Positions 62,666 through 64,000 of a DNA stretch of 64,000 bases are shown piece by piece. The position numbers and the translations under genes are program-made. The notes under the pieces are model-generated. The model had not been told where the DNA came from, did not search any database, and saw only the letters and a program-made list of their open reading frames with translations. Location: contig CM063113.1 of assembly GCA_031841125.1 (NCBI GenBank), forward strand, positions 27,425,312 through 27,489,311, in the 5' to 3' direction. Within the stretch, counting starts at the first letter, position 1, and every line of letters starts with the position of its first letter. The DNA comes from Acanthococcus lagerstroemiae. Lineage: Eukaryota; Arthropoda; Insecta; Hemiptera; Eriococcidae.

Positions 62666-63739
62666 GCACCCTGGCGGGTTTTTCAGACACTCGGTACCAG
62701 CGAAGAGGACGTTATCCTCTTATCAGCTGTATGGGAGTCGTATGGGTGATTTTTCTTGGGCCACGGTTTTGGAAATGGTGAACTGGACTCACGGGGGTAG
62801 TGCATAGTCAACCCCGCCACCACTGGCATACAAAATGTGTCAAGGTTATTTTGGATACGAATGACGTAGATAATAATTATGTTCCCGATATTTATCATTT
62901 ACCTGTTTCAAGTTATGACCTGACTTGAAATTGGTCCGAGGAGTGGCTGGGGACTCGACCAATTCCGCGTTTAATGCCATGGCCACGGATGGGCCCTAAA
63001 ATTTCGTGGGAAAGAAAAGCCAAGTCGTTATAGGTCGGATAAAATATTCAAAAGCAACGAAAAAGGTTTGGCCAACGCGATCCATCAATCCCACTGGTCG
63101 GCTGGTGAAAGTGGTCAGAGTTTTCGTATTCTTGGCGACAACACCACACGTAAGTTAATTGGTCCATTCAAAGGGTCCTCGGGGGCTCCCCCAACTTGTG
63201 TCCACATGAATCGGGACTGCACCACGGACGACGGTGTTTGATAATGATGGAGTTACCTCATTTTATTTTAGTGTTTTGTTTTGTCATATGGTGATGGTTC
63301 TAGTTCACATTTGCCTTTATTTTTTAATTTCATGGCAATCCCATGCGTTTTTTAATTCGTCGTCTTCACCTGGCCTTGAGTAATTTTAATGAAATCCAAA
63401 AGCATAAGTATGAAAACCAAAAAGTAATCTTAGTCGCTACTGTTTCACATCGCCTTCAAGTGAAGAAGGGGCAATCTTCCTTTCGTATACTCCTCTCGGA
63501 CCCAGTGATTCTTTTTTCAGGGGAGAGGTCTCATGCCCATGGTTTAGTGCAATTTCCTAAACAGAATACACTTGTTGTTGATTTGCTATTCGACATGATT
63601 TCGTAATTTCAGTGAAGTGGACTTGGAACAACTTCATCGTTTCTATGTGCACAGACCTACCACTGTGCTTAGTATTTGATTTTGGTACGTGGCATCTCTG
63701 GACTTTTTCAAAATTAGTTTTCCCTTTGGTGGATCTCTT
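62666..63739. other. No gene recognised; possibly inside repeat C
   Basis: Non-coding, no recognised domain. It lies between two blocks that are adjacent in repeat C copy 1, so it may be an insertion, or sequence deleted from copy 1. Confidence 0.35.
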
Positions 63740-63746
63740 TTCATTC

Positions 63747-63776
63747 AGGGACATGAAGAGGAGGTTCCCAAGTAGT
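63747..63776 (+). repeat. Repeat C end block
   Basis: CAGGGACATGAAGAGGAGG followed by TTCCCAAGTAG is identical to 24214-24243 of repeat C copy 1. Confidence 0.65.
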
Positions 63777-63824
63777 GTCCATTTTGGAGTGTGAGTGAAC
63801 TTGGTAATATTCCTTTTGTAGGGT

Positions 63825-63960
63825 GTGCCAATTCACTTTTCCTTCTTCTGTATTCCAGAGCGCTTTCGGCTGTTATGCCATCATCAGTGGAGTACCCTAA
63901 ATGAGACTTGTCTCTTGTGGTCCTGTAGTTATAGTCGAGGGTAGTACCGTATGGTGAGCC
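63825..63960 (-). repeat. Possible Penelope-like element end
   Basis: On the minus strand the sequence reads CCACTGATGATGGCATAAC, then AGCCGAAAGCGCTCTGG. CTGATGA followed by a short GGC/GCC stem and GAAA resembles the hammerhead-type core found at the ends of Penelope-like elements. The partner strand of the helix and cleavage site are not seen, so this is only suggestive. Confidence 0.3.
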
Positions 63961-64000
63961 TGTTTAGTCTTGCGTTCCTATTGGTTGTCTGTGAATCCAA

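Noticed and set aside
1..64000. tRNA genes, rRNA genes and CRISPR arrays
   Set aside because: I looked for tRNA box-like motifs and regularly spaced short repeats and found none that hold up; the tandem repeats present are degenerate and irregular.

Overview
This window looks like nuclear DNA of an arthropod, most probably an insect. It is almost entirely a graveyard of transposable elements set in non-coding DNA. I recognise no intact host gene. The evidence is the set of element families present: BEL/Pao LTR retrotransposon, Jockey-, R1-, CR1-, RTE- and I-group LINEs, hAT, MULE and Tc1/mariner-type DNA elements, plus a U6 snRNA-derived fragment. Poly(A) tails and target-site duplications (TSDs) are visible throughout. 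The species cannot be named from this sequence.

Layout. 1-1860: a minus-strand LINE endonuclease remnant split by a plus-strand RNase H-bearing LINE tail. 3910-13813: a BEL/Pao element with 204-bp LTRs that differ at one base and a 5-bp TSD (TTGTC); a Jockey-clade LINE (about 5345-9795) sits between its gag and its protease. 13985-24950: old repeats, several MITEs and a small RT remnant. 25025-26400: a 5'-truncated R1-clade LINE. 28200-29290: a MULE transposase remnant. 29510-35440: a decayed RNase H-type LINE broken by an RTE element that carries a 5' inversion and a 12-bp TSD; tandem repeats and a U6-derived piece also lie here. 35441-36480: an RTE-like RT split by a small MULE with long terminal inverted repeats (TIRs) and a 9-10 bp TSD. 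37810-42730: RTE fragments, a Tc1/mariner MITE and a G-rich minisatellite element. 44577-52446: a hAT-type element with a perfect 8-bp TSD (CCCCTAAC). It holds a CR1-like LINE, which in turn holds an R1-clade LINE with a TSD of at least 13 bp. 54935-56000: a second G-rich element. 56491-57299 and 61037-61595: RTE tails, the second inside an older repeat. 60594-60786: a hAT MITE.

How the parts relate. The genes here do not form a host pathway; each serves its own element. The most intact coding unit is the 893-residue Jockey ORF2 (endonuclease plus reverse transcriptase), preceded by ORF1 with a TAATG stop/start overlap. The BEL element and Jockey ORF1 are close to intact, and two of their three reading-frame breaks lie in long homopolymer runs, so they may be recent mutations or sequence errors. 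The nesting gives a relative order of insertion in several places. The most informative structures are the three-level nest at 44577-52446 and the 5'-inverted RTE at 29642-32262.
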